Shown here one piece after another: positions 1 through 9,288 of a stretch of 35,775 nucleotides of DNA. This DNA comes from Aerococcaceae bacterium (GTDB lineage: Bacteria; Bacillota; Bacilli; Lactobacillales; Aerococcaceae): positions 1 to 35,775 of the forward strand of contig JAUNEB010000012.1 in NCBI GenBank assembly GCA_030525795.1, read 5' to 3'. Each line of letters starts with the position of its first letter. Position 1 is the first letter of the stretch. The position numbers were made by a program, and so were the translations under genes. The notes under the pieces were generated by a model. It was given only the letters and a program-made list of their open reading frames with translations. It was not told the origin of the DNA and did not search any database.

Positions 1-6
1 TACCTT

Positions 7-35
7 ATACTACCATGCCTCTTTTCCTTTGTCAA
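7..35 (-). promoter_or_regulatory. Outward-facing sigma-A promoter at left edge
   Basis: On the minus strand TTGACA (30-35) is followed after 17 bases by TAGTAT (7-12). The -35 box is a perfect consensus match and the -10 matches 4 of 6. It points out of the window, so the gene it drives cannot be seen. It lies beyond the pot terminator, so it is probably the start of a separate unit. Confidence 0.5.
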
Positions 36-88
36 CTCTTTTTTGAAAGTTTTTTTACTTTTTTTGGAGAGAAAATTTGCTTACCACA

Positions 89-118
89 CAAAAACAGACA
101 CACTTTAGCATGTCTGTT
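89..118 (-). terminator. Terminator of the pot operon
   Basis: Perfect 8 bp stem AACAGACA/TGTCTGTT (93-100 with 111-118) with a 10-base loop, followed on the minus strand by a T run. It sits 13 bases past the potD stop codon and closes the leftward potABCD operon. Confidence 0.75.
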
Positions 119-130
119 CTTTCATTAAAC

Positions 131-1210
131 TTAATTTACTTTTGGTTCGATTTTAATTTCTAGGAATAAGTCATTGAATTGGATGAGCTTTGTTTTGCCG
201 AGGCCTTGGTATTCTTCCAAGTGGCTAATGAGTTCGTCGCTTGGGTAGAAGGCTTCATCAGAAGTGATTTCTGGGTCTAGCAATTCAAATGCCTTTTGGT
301 TGGGGGTGGCATAGCCGATATACTCTGCATTACGCGCGGCGATATCTGGACGTAGCAAAAAGTTAATTAGTGCGTACGCTCCGTCGACATTGCGCGCTGT
401 TTTTGGGATGACGATGTTATCAAACCAAATGTTTGAGCCTTCTCGTGGAATGGTGTAGGCCAAGTCTTCGTTGTCTGCCATAGCGGTTGCTGCTTCGCCC
501 GAAAAGGTAATCGCCACAGCCGCCTCGCCTTGTGCCATGTACATTTTGATTTCGTCAGCAACCATTGCACGAACGTTTGGCATTAAGGTTTTCATTTTTT
601 CGGCAGCAGCAATTAAAGCTTCGTCATCCGTCTCGTTGAGCGAATAGCCGAGCGACTGCAAGCCGATGCCCATGACTTCGCGCGCGCCGTCGTAAATCAA
701 AATGTTATTGCGCAACTTAGGATTCCACAAGTCATCCCACTTCTGCAATTCGGCTTCGCTGATTACATTTGTATTGTAAATGATGCCGAGCGTGCCCCAA
801 AAATAAGGAATCGAATATTGATTATTCGGGTCAAAACTCAAATCCATAAAACGCGGGTCAATATTTTCGACGCCGTCGAGTTTGCTGTAATCAAGCGGGA
901 TGAGCATATCTTCTTGGATCATTGTTTGAATCATATACTCGCTCGGAATCGCCAAATCGTAGGCTGTCCCGCCTTGACGAATTTTGGAAACCATTGCTTC
1001 ATTCGAGTCGAATGTTTCATAAATAATACGATAGCCTGTTTCGGCTTCAAATTCGCTTAATAATTCTGGGTCAATGTAGTCGCCCCAGTTGTAAAAATTG
1101 ATGACGTTATCCCCTGTCAGTCCCCGCGCATTTTCGAGTTGGTAACGCAGCCCAAAAAGCAATGCGCTCACCCCTAAAATGGCTACTACTGCTTGAATCA
1201 ATTTGCGCAT
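131..1210 (-). CDS. potD: Spermidine/putrescine-binding protein PotD
   Basis: Extracellular substrate-binding subunit of a polyamine ABC importer (359 aa). After an N-terminal hydrophobic segment (about residues 6-22) the mature part begins with the family hallmark YNWGDYIDPE. Family ligand positions are recognisable: Trp and Tyr in YNWGDY, Ser and Tyr in IPSEYM, Asp and Glu in YDGAREV, Trp and Asp in WFDN, and Tyr in EYIGYATP. The hydrophobic segment has no lipobox cysteine, so the protein is probably held by an uncleaved signal anchor, as in pneumococcal PotD, instead of lipid. It is the last gene of potABCD, directly abutting potC. Spermidine and putrescine cannot be separated as preferred ligand from sequence alone. 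Confidence 0.93.
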   Translation of the reverse strand: MRKLIQAVVAILGVSALLFGLRYQLENARGLTGDNVINFYNWGDYIDPELLSEFEAETGYRIIYETFDSNEAMVSKIRQGGTAYDLAIPSEYMIQTMIQEDMLIPLDYSKLDGVENIDPRFMDLSFDPNNQYSIPYFWGTLGIIYNTNVISEAELQKWDDLWNPKLRNNILIYDGAREVMGIGLQSLGYSLNETDDEALIAAAEKMKTLMPNVRAMVADEIKMYMAQGEAAVAITFSGEAATAMADNEDLAYTIPREGSNIWFDNIVIPKTARNVDGAYALINFLLRPDIAARNAEYIGYATPNQKAFELLDPEITSDEAFYPSDELISHLEEYQGLGKTKLIQFNDLFLEIKIEPKVN

Positions 1211-2008
1211 TTATTTCACCACCTTTTTGCGTTGGTCAGCGGTTTGGATAAAATAGTACCCTACTACGAGCGCTAACGACACGAGAAACATGAGCGAACT
1301 AATCGCGTTAATTTGCAAGCTGATGCCTTGTCTAGCACGCGAGTAAACTTCGACCGCTAATGTGCTGAAGCCATTTCCTTTTACGAAAAAGGTCACGGCA
1401 AAATCATCAAGCGAATACGTAAACGCCATGAAAAACCCAGCAAACATTCCGCTAGAAATACTCGGCAAAATGACGCGTCCCATAATTTGACGATGTGTTG
1501 CCCCTAAATCTTGCGCGGCCGTCACCATTGTATCGTTCATTTCGTACAAGCGCGGCAAAACCATCAAGACAACAATCGGGATATTGAACGCTACGTGCGC
1601 AATCAACACACTCGCGAAACTCAATTTGAGCTGCAACCACGTGAACAAAATCAAAAAGCTCGCACCAATCATGACGTCTGGCATGACCATCAACAAATTA
1701 TTCAAATTCAAAAACGATTCACGCACCGAACGACTGCGCGTATAATAAATCATAATCGCGCCAAACGTCCCGATAATTGTCGCAATCAGCGCAGACAAAA
1801 GCGCCAAAATAAACGTGTTTAGCACAAAAATCATCAAGCGCGTATCTTCAAACACAGCCGTATAATGCTCCAACGTAAAGCCTGTGAACTGGTTCATATC
1901 ACCGCCTGCATTAAACGAATAAATCATTAAATAAATAATCGGCAAGTACAACACCGCAAACATAAACACCAAATATAAATTTGACCATTTAATCCGTTGT
2001 TTAGTCAT
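1211..2008 (-). CDS. potC: Polyamine ABC transporter permease PotC
   Basis: Inner permease subunit (265 aa) of the polyamine importer. The sequence shows about six membrane helices and the BPD_transp_1 loop that docks on the ATPase (AAQDLGATHRQIMGRVILP, about residues 164-182). It overlaps the end of potB by 8 bases and stops right at potD, so the three genes are translationally packed. Length is normal for PotC. It is told apart from PotB by its place in the operon, its shorter length and overall resemblance. Confidence 0.92.
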   Translation of the reverse strand: MTKQRIKWSNLYLVFMFAVLYLPIIYLMIYSFNAGGDMNQFTGFTLEHYTAVFEDTRLMIFVLNTFILALLSALIATIIGTFGAIMIYYTRSRSVRESFLNLNNLLMVMPDVMIGASFLILFTWLQLKLSFASVLIAHVAFNIPIVVLMVLPRLYEMNDTMVTAAQDLGATHRQIMGRVILPSISSGMFAGFFMAFTYSLDDFAVTFFVKGNGFSTLAVEVYSRARQGISLQINAISSLMFLVSLALVVGYYFIQTADQRKKVVK

Positions 2009-2819
2009 CTTTTTGTACCCCCTTTGTTTTACGGTCCCGCGTCAAAAACATAACCACAATCATCATCAACGTCAATACGACCCCAATCGTTGAGCCCATT
2101 CCCCAGTTCTGTGTCACTAAAAAATGTTGCTCCACAGCCGTACCAAGCGTAATCACACGGTTTCCGCCAATCAAACGCGTCAACATGAACAGCGATAACG
2201 ACGGAATAAATACCGCTTGAATTCCGCTACGCACACCGCGCAATGACATTGGAAACACAACGCGACGCAACGTCGTCCAAGGAGACGCGCCCAAATCTTG
2301 ACTCGCTTCCAATAAAGAATTCGGAATTTCATTGATTGAGTTAAAAATCGGCATCAACATAAACGGTAACTCAATGTACCCTGCCACTACCAAAAATGCT
2401 ACATCCGTAAACAATAACTGCTTCGGCGCAATCCCGAAAAATGACAAAAATTGATTCACGGTACCCGTTTGGCTCAGCAAGCCAATAAACGCGTACGCTT
2501 TTAACAACAAGTTAATCCATGTCGGCAAAATAATGAGCAACAACCACAAATTTTTGTGCTTAGTGCGGCTCAACAAATACGCCATCGGATAACTCAATAC
2601 AAACGTCACCAACGTCACTAGCACCGCATACAACAGCGAGCTGCCCATCATCGTCAAATAATTGCGCGACGTAAAAAAGGTTTGATAGTTCGATACCGTA
2701 AACTGATTATCTAACCCCAAAAACGATTGCGACACCAACAAAATAAGCGGCGCAATCACAAACAACACGAGCCATAACACGTACGGAATGGCATATACAT
2801 AATTTTTTTGACGTTCCAA
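2001..2819 (-). CDS. potB: Polyamine ABC transporter permease PotB
   Basis: First permease subunit (272 aa) of the PotABCD importer. Its N-terminal helix (VLWLVLFVIAPLILLVSQSF) and the EAA-type loop ASQDLGASPWTTLRRVVFP mark the BPD_transp_1 fold. The gene lies 11 bases after potA and overlaps potC by 8 bases. The start is supported by an AGGAGGCGA ribosome site a few bases upstream on the minus strand. No irregularities seen. Confidence 0.92.
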   Translation of the reverse strand: MERQKNYVYAIPYVLWLVLFVIAPLILLVSQSFLGLDNQFTVSNYQTFFTSRNYLTMMGSSLLYAVLVTLVTFVLSYPMAYLLSRTKHKNLWLLLIILPTWINLLLKAYAFIGLLSQTGTVNQFLSFFGIAPKQLLFTDVAFLVVAGYIELPFMLMPIFNSINEIPNSLLEASQDLGASPWTTLRRVVFPMSLRGVRSGIQAVFIPSLSLFMLTRLIGGNRVITLGTAVEQHFLVTQNWGMGSTIGVVLTLMMIVVMFLTRDRKTKGVQKDD

Positions 2820-2830
2820 TCGTTCGCCTC

Positions 2831-3919
2831 CTAGTCTTCGTATTGCTCTAAACGCGCATCAAAATCAGCTTCCGATTCGTTGAATCGCATGACGTGAATA
2901 TCTTCTGCTTCAAATTTCAAGCCGACTTTGGCGCCAGGCGTCACCTTGTCTGTCGTATGAATCATCCATTCATTGCCATCTTCATCGTACGCAATTACTT
3001 CGTTGAAAACGCCGCGGAACAACATGGTATCAACTGTCGCTACTAATTTACCTTGCTCTGGCGTTGTAATGTCAATATCTTCAGGACGAATCACCACTTC
3101 TACCGCTTCACCGCTTGGAATTCCGGCGTCTTCACAGTCAAACGTTTTGCCGACGAATTCGACGCGATAGTCTTCAATCATTTTGGCATTGATAATGTTA
3201 CTTTCACCAATAAAATCTGCAACGTAACGGTTAATCGGTTCATCATAAATATCCACAGGCGTTCCCGATTGGACAATCTCGCCGTTGTTCATGACAAAAA
3301 TCCAGTCTGACATCGCCAATGCTTCTTCTTGGTCGTGCGTCACAAAGACGAACGTAATCCCTAAACGTTGCTGCAATTCACGCAATTCGTACTGCATATC
3401 CGTACGCAATTTCAAATCCAATGCAGACAACGGCTCGTCCAGCAGCAACACTTCTGGCTCATTGACAAGCGCGCGCGCAATCGCTACACGTTGGCGTTGT
3501 CCACCTGACATTTCCGAAATGGCGCGGTTTTCGTAGCCGCTTAATTGTACCATTTTGAGGGCAGAGGTGACTTTTTCTTGGATGGTTGCTTTGTCGACAT
3601 TTTTGACGGACAAGCCGAACGCGATATTGTCATACACATTCATATGCGGAAATAGCGCGTAATCTTGGAAAACGGTGTTGACTTTGCGTTTGTTGGCTGG
3701 CACCTCATTGACACGCTCGCCGTCCAAATAGACATCGCCGCCACTCGCTGAACTAAAGCCTGCAATAATGCGCAAAATCGTTGTTTTGCCGCAACCTGAC
3801 GGCCCTAATAATGTATAAAATTTTCCTTTTTCTAATTCCATGTCCACGGACTTCAACACTTGCTGTTCTCCGTAAGATTTTGTGACATTTTTCAAAACGA
3901 CACTGTACTGTTCTGTCAT
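2831..3919 (-). CDS. potA: Polyamine ABC transporter ATPase PotA
   Basis: ATP-hydrolysing subunit (362 aa) that powers polyamine import. Walker A GPSGCGKT is at residues 39-46, the signature MSGGQ at 137-141, Walker B LLLDEP at 158-163, and the switch His in VTHD near 195. A C-terminal TOBE-like domain follows (about 240-350), which is the PotA/CysA layout. The reading frame is open further upstream. I chose the start at 3919 because AAAGGAG lies 9 bases before this ATG and the protein then begins [12 protein letters not shown] as in the family. It is the first gene of potABCD and has its own promoter just upstream, so the restriction-modification island next door should not silence it. Confidence 0.93.
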   Translation of the reverse strand: MTEQYSVVLKNVTKSYGEQQVLKSVDMELEKGKFYTLLGPSGCGKTTILRIIAGFSSASGGDVYLDGERVNEVPANKRKVNTVFQDYALFPHMNVYDNIAFGLSVKNVDKATIQEKVTSALKMVQLSGYENRAISEMSGGQRQRVAIARALVNEPEVLLLDEPLSALDLKLRTDMQYELRELQQRLGITFVFVTHDQEEALAMSDWIFVMNNGEIVQSGTPVDIYDEPINRYVADFIGESNIINAKMIEDYRVEFVGKTFDCEDAGIPSGEAVEVVIRPEDIDITTPEQGKLVATVDTMLFRGVFNEVIAYDEDGNEWMIHTTDKVTPGAKVGLKFEAEDIHVMRFNESEADFDARLEQYED

Positions 3920-3956
3920 CTCCTCGCGCTCCTTTATTGATGTTCTACAAAATTTA

Positions 3957-3985
3957 ATTATAACAGTTCCAACGCCTTGAGTAAA
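3957..3985 (-). promoter_or_regulatory. Promoter of potABCD
   Basis: Minus strand TTTACT (3980-3985), 17-base spacer, TATAAT (3957-3962, perfect -10). It lies about 40 bases before the potA start and inside the left border of the neighbouring island, so the promoter was left intact by the insertion. Confidence 0.7.
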
Positions 3986-3997
3986 TGAGTTCCACGC

Positions 3998-4013
3998 AAA
4001 AAGCATTCAGACA
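3998..4013. repeat. Left 16 bp direct repeat bordering the RM island
   Basis: The 16 bases AAAAAGCATTCAGACA are identical to 9705-9720. At the right side they form the T run and 3' stem arm of the complete lplA terminator. Here only this half is present, with no partner arm. The simplest reading is a duplication of the insertion target made when the 5.7 kb island entered the terminator. Confidence 0.65.
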
Positions 4014-4306
4014 ATGCGGCGTTACAATTGATGTGAGACCCAGAGTACAAAAAAAGAAGATTCCTGATATGATAAGGGTCCCACCACTTATCATATCAGG
4101 AATCTTTTCATAACTAATATATCACAAAATCTTCACTATTTACCACATATACTTTTAACAGCTACCACGCTGTTAAAACCTACCGAAATAGTGCTACCAT
4201 AGCCTGCCTATGGAAACCTTAGACTGAAAATCGCTTAGCAAAATCTAGCAAATGAATCTCTTCAAACTCACCTCTGGGGTCTCACATCAATGACAAAGGT
4301 GCATTG
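4012..4306. repeat. Left copy of the flanking non-coding element
   Basis: Non-coding element of about 280-295 bp whose diverged second copy lies at 9451-9708 in the same orientation. Shared blocks include GCGTTACAATTGA(T/C)GTGAGACC at the left end, a TACAAAAAAAGA block, CTACCACGC and CCTACCG in the middle, and GGTCTCACATCA at the right end. The ends are imperfect inverted repeats (ATTGATGTGAGACC inward from both sides), and CAATGC/GCATTG at 4012-4017 and 4301-4306 may extend them. Inside are a 20 bp terminator hairpin (4057-4106), a 10 bp hairpin (4153-4178) and a 6 bp hairpin (4197-4213). It has no ORF of note. It resembles a MITE or the non-coding end of a mobile element. I do not recognise the family. 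Confidence 0.7.
4049..4106 (-). terminator. Strong terminator downstream of res
   Basis: Perfect 20 bp stem (4057-4076 paired with 4087-4106) with a 10-base loop GGTCCCACCA. On the minus strand it is followed by C and then seven T residues. It lies inside the left flanking element, about 230 bases past the res stop codon, and should end the mod-res transcript and insulate potA. Confidence 0.85.
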
Positions 4307-4336
4307 TTGCAAAAAAAAGTTTTAGAGACAGGTATT

Positions 4337-7279
4337 TCATTCTAATTCTTGGATCTTCTGAAGCTCTCGATAAACATCGTTAGCTTCCGTTGCAACAAGA
4401 TATTGAATGTCCAAAGCTGAAAGTTCAGAGAAAAATTTCTCTTGAATTTGAATAACTTCTTTGTCTCCTTGACGCATGTCTTGAGCTTTTCCTTCCACTA
4501 GCAGATGCAGTTTCCTGCCCGCTTTACTCTCCACGACAAAGATAAAATCAGGCGTTGTGGTGCCACCAGTATAGCGTGGCACTTGAATGGCTGAGCGAGG
4601 TAATTTCCCAAAAATTTTGACTTGGGGTTCGTAGCGATGCAAAAGTAAATCACGCTCAGGTTCTTTACTGTCATAATAAAGCGGTGGATTATCATAGAGA
4701 TACTTTTCAGAATCCGTCGTATGGTGCAGTGACTGCCTACCCACTAAAGCAGCTGACAGGCTCGTGATAAATTCGTCTCGTTCACCATCAAAAATAGAGG
4801 TTCTACCATAAAAATCCAGATTTTGATAATGGTAGGCCTGGCTATACAGTTCCTCAAAACCTGTCTTGAAGGCTCGACTTAGATGTTTCAAACTCGATTC
4901 ACTGAGGTAGTTGCCATCTTGCAATTCTTTCAAGACAGCAACCAAAGGTGGATGAATCTGTTGAACACGTAAGCCTGTTCGGTTGGACAATTCTCTTAAA
5001 AAGCGGCCATAGGGTATCCCTGCCACCACCTTCTCCAAAAAGGCTGTCTGAGGAGCTGATAATGTCACTCCCGCCTCTGAGGTCAAGAGTGAAGACTTCG
5101 TCTCCCGATACTGGTCAATCTGATAATGCCTTTTATCACCAATAATCTGACAAGCAAGCTCTGTTACAGCAGGTTTAGGCTCAAAAATCAAGAGACGACG
5201 TTTGGAGAACTCTCTCCACAGCCCTTTTAGTTCTGCCCATTTGTCGAGTCGCAGGTGTACCCGTTTTTTACCTGCCTCTATCTGTTGATTATCCGTAATC
5301 ACTCCCGCTGGCAAGGTCAATTCAGGATACAAGTCCAATAGCCACTGATATCCTGATTGGGTTTTGCCAGCAATCGTCACCTCCTGTTTGAACTCATTTT
5401 TACGATTAATGATACCGCACTGGTCCAATTCGTTCAACAAACTTTCATCATCAAAACGGGCATCCGTTTTCTGACGGTAGGCCACTAGCCAGCCAATCAT
5501 TTCCTCCGTTAATCGGTCTTGATTCAACTCGATTGGATTGTCTTTATTCACTTCGCCAACCAATTGCTGAGCGAAGTCTTTTTCATCATAACCAATCAGA
5601 AAGGCAAGGCGGCTCTCCCATTCGTCTTGGGTCACACGATGGCCTGTTTCGTCGAAAGGTAAACGTAACCCCCGCCCGACTTCCTGAATTTTGCTAATTT
5701 CACTCCCTGACGTCCGTAGCTTGGCAATGACAAAGACATTGGGATTGTCCCAGCCCTCTCGCAAGGTCCACTTGGAAAAGAGGAAACGTCTGGGTAGCCA
5801 ATTCCCTTGATCATCCTTGAAGGCTAATAAGCGTTCCTTGTTTCGCAAGATGTCATCAACCTGACGCTGGATTGCCTCATCTCCACTGCCAATATCTTCT
5901 CCAAAATAACCCGCATGAACATCTTGACCAGTACCAGCCTGTAAACTTTTCTGGGTAGCCAAAAGAAAATCAACATATTCCTGCTCACGATACCCTGGTT
6001 TCTCTTGAAGTTCACTTAATAAGCTCTGCAATTTTTCCCTCAGCAAACGCTCAAAGGTTAGCTTCAGCCAACCCTCATCCTCACGATAGGAAGGAATACT
6101 ATCAATAAAGAAGAGGGAAAGGGTCTTGATACGTGGCGCCTTATTGGGACGTGAAAAATTCTGCCACTCTTTTTCAAAGTGCTTGTCAATGGCATCTTTT
6201 ATCACCAACTCTTGGTAGCTGTTGCGAAAAACTGCGGGCGTCAACCACATACCCTTTTCCAGAAGCAAACCACTACTGAGTTCCTTGCCACCTACATAGG
6301 TCACATCCCCTTCAAAATCCCTATCAACATCTGCCAGGTTATCACCGACTGCCAACTCGACCTGTTCCTTACTACCTTTCTTCTTCAAGACCAGCCTTTT
6401 GGCCGTGACGCTTTCCACCTGCCAGAGATTTCGTGCCTCTTGCTCAGATAGATTGGGGTAATAGATGTCAATTCCTTTCACTAAACCTTGTTGAAAACTC
6501 TGAACAGCGGTTAAGTTATGCTGGGGAACCTGACGATAATAATCTTTCTTGGTTACTTTCAGTTTTCCTTTGCCCTCCGTTACTTCTGGAAAGGTTGCTC
6601 CAAATCGAATAATCATCTGAGGACAAAGCGCTTCAATAGCCTTATAGTTGTTACCCTCCCTTGGAAAACGATGGGGCTCGTCAATAATGACAATCGGTCT
6701 GATTTTCTTCAAAGCAAACACAGGACTGGTCTCACTCATCAAGAGTGTCTGATCGAAGTCATCCTTGGTCATGTTGCTGGACGTCAACATACCAGCATTG
6801 ACCAGCAACACCTGAATGGTATTGCTAGTCTGCCTGCTCCCTTCAATAAAATTGGTCAGGTGGGCTGGAAAGTTTTTCCGACCTGACTTGGCCTTAAAAT
6901 CCCCTGCATTGAGCACATTGAGATCAATTCTGGTATTCTCATAAAACTGAGAAAAATGTTGTTGTGTCGACAGGTTCTCGATAAAATTTTTGGTTCCAAT
7001 TTTGATGGCAGGGCTGGGAACAACCAGGATAAACTTGAACAAGCCAAAACGTTTGTGGAGTTCGTAAATAGCTCTGGTATAGACGTAGGTTTTCCCTGTT
7101 CCTGTTTCCATCTTGATGTCAATGTTGGCAGTATCCAGACCACGATGCTTAATCAAGGGATTGGCAAAAACATAGTCCCTGTCAGGGTCTGTACTGGTCT
7201 CATCTAGCCCTCGAAAACTAGCTATCAAAGCCTCCAAGGCAACTTTCTGGTGGTCCAGTTCTTCTAGTAAGAGTTTCAT
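4337..7279 (-). CDS. res: Type III restriction enzyme, Res subunit
   Basis: Restriction subunit (980 aa, normal for the family) of a Type III restriction-modification system. It acts in complex with Mod, translocates or slides on DNA using ATP, and cuts a little away from unmethylated sites. The superfamily 2 helicase core is clear: Walker A METGTGKT at residues 57-64, DEPH box at 199-202, and the late motif VGRGLRLP near 545. The C-terminal nuclease has the PD-(D/E)xK layout with Asp911 in TPDF and Glu929/Lys931 in VEGK. All key residues are present, so the enzyme is probably active. The gene starts 9 bases after mod with AGGAGG five bases before ATG, so the two are one operon. Confidence 0.93.
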   Translation of the reverse strand: MKLLLEELDHQKVALEALIASFRGLDETSTDPDRDYVFANPLIKHRGLDTANIDIKMETGTGKTYVYTRAIYELHKRFGLFKFILVVPSPAIKIGTKNFIENLSTQQHFSQFYENTRIDLNVLNAGDFKAKSGRKNFPAHLTNFIEGSRQTSNTIQVLLVNAGMLTSSNMTKDDFDQTLLMSETSPVFALKKIRPIVIIDEPHRFPREGNNYKAIEALCPQMIIRFGATFPEVTEGKGKLKVTKKDYYRQVPQHNLTAVQSFQQGLVKGIDIYYPNLSEQEARNLWQVESVTAKRLVLKKKGSKEQVELAVGDNLADVDRDFEGDVTYVGGKELSSGLLLEKGMWLTPAVFRNSYQELVIKDAIDKHFEKEWQNFSRPNKAPRIKTLSLFFIDSIPSYREDEGWLKLTFERLLREKLQSLLSELQEKPGYREQEYVDFLLATQKSLQAGTGQDVHAGYFGEDIGSGDEAIQRQVDDILRNKERLLAFKDDQGNWLPRRFLFSKWTLREGWDNPNVFVIAKLRTSGSEISKIQEVGRGLRLPFDETGHRVTQDEWESRLAFLIGYDEKDFAQQLVGEVNKDNPIELNQDRLTEEMIGWLVAYRQKTDARFDDESLLNELDQCGIINRKNEFKQEVTIAGKTQSGYQWLLDLYPELTLPAGVITDNQQIEAGKKRVHLRLDKWAELKGLWREFSKRRLLIFEPKPAVTELACQIIGDKRHYQIDQYRETKSSLLTSEAGVTLSAPQTAFLEKVVAGIPYGRFLRELSNRTGLRVQQIHPPLVAVLKELQDGNYLSESSLKHLSRAFKTGFEELYSQAYHYQNLDFYGRTSIFDGERDEFITSLSAALVGRQSLHHTTDSEKYLYDNPPLYYDSKEPERDLLLHRYEPQVKIFGKLPRSAIQVPRYTGGTTTPDFIFVVESKAGRKLHLLVEGKAQDMRQGDKEVIQIQEKFFSELSALDIQYLVATEANDVYRELQKIQELE

Positions 7280-7288
7280 GGCAACCTC

Positions 7289-9265
7289 CTAGTAACGTTT
7301 CAGCAACTCTGGCTTGCTATCTAGCTGGTTGAGAGCCAACTCCAACTCACGCAAACTTTCCAACTCGAAGGAGTAAGCATAGATAACAAGGGTTTGGAGC
7401 GTCAGCTCATGGGTCCCCAAGCAATTGACTAACGCTTTGGTCTGCTCAGAGGTCCATCCAGAGGAAATCAGGTAGAGTCTGCTCCTGTCAAGATAAGTTG
7501 CCTGGTAACCAGCAAGATTCAGCTGCTCCGTCTGGGCATCAAAACCATAACCATCTGCCAAGAGCCAGGTGGTCAGAATGGTCTCCTCACCACGAGCAGA
7601 ACCAGCATAGCCTAAACCAGTCGCAGAAAAAGGTGTCACCATGTCTGAAAAATCCACCTCTTCCAAGAGGCTCAACTGCTGGCTGTTCGACAAATCAATA
7701 GCATCGAGGTCATCCAAGGTTTGCTGGGTCGGGCTGACCACCCGATAGTGCTTGAAACCACCGTCAAAATCCGTCAAGTCTTTTTCAGATTGAATCTTTT
7801 GGCTGGCAAGTTCAATCCGCTTACGGGAAATCTCGTCGATGGAACGGAAACCTGCCTGATACGCCGCTTCAGAACCTTTTCTTGCCACTTCAGTTCCGTC
7901 AGAATTGGTCGTAAAGGTCGGTTCAGGCAACTGCACCATGATGTAACAACGCTTGCCGCCATCTTCTGCGTTGAGCTGCATGACCGCATCCGCTGTCGTT
8001 GCCGAACCAGCGAAAAAGTCGAGGATTATAGCAGATTTGTTAGAGGATATTGTATATCTTAACAAATCAAATATCATATTGTCTGGTTTTGGATTTGTAA
8101 AAATTTTTACGCCATCAAAAAGTCCGTATAATTTTTCAGTAGTCGCTTTTGTTGGATAATAACCTAATGTTGAAACCAATTGTTGCTTAGTAGCATACTC
8201 ATGAAAAAATTCTTTCCTAATAGGATAACGGTTCGTCGTTTCAGGAAAAATAATTCTACCTTCAGATATCCAATTATCTAATTTTTCTTGTCCATACGGG
8301 GTTTCAAATTCAAAAATATTTCCTGTTTCAGGGTCAACTAACTTTCTTGTAGGTAGCCCTTGTCCCAATCTTTGGAGGTACTGTCTTTTCCAAGGTCCTC
8401 TTGGATCGTTATCTGGATTCGAAAATCCATTATCCACATCTCTTTCCATTCCTTCAAAAGAGAATAAATTTATATTCTTAGCATAAACAAGAATATTTTC
8501 GTAGTTGTTTACAACCATTGTTTGAGTAGTCATACCTTGGGCTGCTTTCTTAGTTTGCCAAGTAAAATCAATTACAAACTGCCCCTCTCCAAAAATCTCG
8601 TCCATGAGGAGTTTGAGGTTGGCTTGTTCATTGTCATCAATGGAGACAAACATCACGCCAAAATCTTTGAGAAGCCGCTTGGCCAGCCAAAGCCGAGGGT
8701 ACATAAAGGTCAGCCAAGCCGAATGGTTGGCACGACCTTGAATGGACTTGAGACGTTTGAGTTCCTCTTCACTAAGACCAAACATGGCCTGCAAGCTCTC
8801 ATCACTGTACTCGAACTTGTCAGGATAGACAAAACCGTCACTACCTGTATTGTAGGGCGGGTCAATATAGATCACATCCACCGCGTTTTGATAGCTCGCC
8901 TGTAAATGGCGGAGCACCTCCAGATTATCCCCAGTCAAAAAGAGGTTGTGGCTGTCTCGGTTTTCAGGTTTCGCATTATGCTCTTTGTCTGGCAGAATCA
9001 CCGTTGTCGGTCGTTCCCCTGCTTGTTTTTTAGCATAATCCTTGCCGATAAAATCCAGCTTGTAGCCACTAGTAAGTTCCTGAATGTTCCGCTCCTGCAA
9101 CATGCTGGTAAACTTTTGGAGATCAAAACCTCCTGCTTCAAGCAACTCACCGGCTTCATCATACTTATCTACCGTGAAAAATTCTGGCAACTTGGAACGT
9201 AATTCCTCTAAAAAGGCTGTATTGGGAGAGACAGATTGGTTCAATTTTCGATTGTCCTGCAACAT
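7289..9265 (-). CDS. mod: Type III DNA methyltransferase, Mod subunit
   Basis: Site-recognising N6-adenine methyltransferase (658 aa). Catalytic motif IV DPPYNTGSDGF begins at residue 135, and the SAM-binding motif FAGSAT follows at about 417-422. This order is that of the beta class used by Type III Mod proteins. The stretch between them (about 230-415) is the target recognition domain. Its DNA (about 8020-8580) is far more AT-rich than the rest: hand counts give 15 of 60 G+C in 8041-8100 and 14 of 60 in 8461-8520, against 32 of 60 in 7921-7980 and 32 of 60 in 8641-8700. This suggests that the domain was swapped in. GGGAGGTGA precedes the ATG, which directly follows an in-frame TAG. The target site cannot be predicted. 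Confidence 0.93.
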   Translation of the reverse strand: MLQDNRKLNQSVSPNTAFLEELRSKLPEFFTVDKYDEAGELLEAGGFDLQKFTSMLQERNIQELTSGYKLDFIGKDYAKKQAGERPTTVILPDKEHNAKPENRDSHNLFLTGDNLEVLRHLQASYQNAVDVIYIDPPYNTGSDGFVYPDKFEYSDESLQAMFGLSEEELKRLKSIQGRANHSAWLTFMYPRLWLAKRLLKDFGVMFVSIDDNEQANLKLLMDEIFGEGQFVIDFTWQTKKAAQGMTTQTMVVNNYENILVYAKNINLFSFEGMERDVDNGFSNPDNDPRGPWKRQYLQRLGQGLPTRKLVDPETGNIFEFETPYGQEKLDNWISEGRIIFPETTNRYPIRKEFFHEYATKQQLVSTLGYYPTKATTEKLYGLFDGVKIFTNPKPDNMIFDLLRYTISSNKSAIILDFFAGSATTADAVMQLNAEDGGKRCYIMVQLPEPTFTTNSDGTEVARKGSEAAYQAGFRSIDEISRKRIELASQKIQSEKDLTDFDGGFKHYRVVSPTQQTLDDLDAIDLSNSQQLSLLEEVDFSDMVTPFSATGLGYAGSARGEETILTTWLLADGYGFDAQTEQLNLAGYQATYLDRSRLYLISSGWTSEQTKALVNCLGTHELTLQTLVIYAYSFELESLRELELALNQLDSKPELLKRY

Positions 9266-9288
9266 CTAGCTCACCTCCCTACAAGCAC

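Noticed and set aside
3920-4006. Longer potA start 29 codons upstream
   Set aside because: It would include the promoter and has no ribosome site, while AAAGGAG precedes the ATG at 3919 and the family starts there.
4012-4306. CRISPR array or tracrRNA-like locus
   Set aside because: No regularly spaced repeats and no cas genes nearby. The hairpins are unique to each copy.
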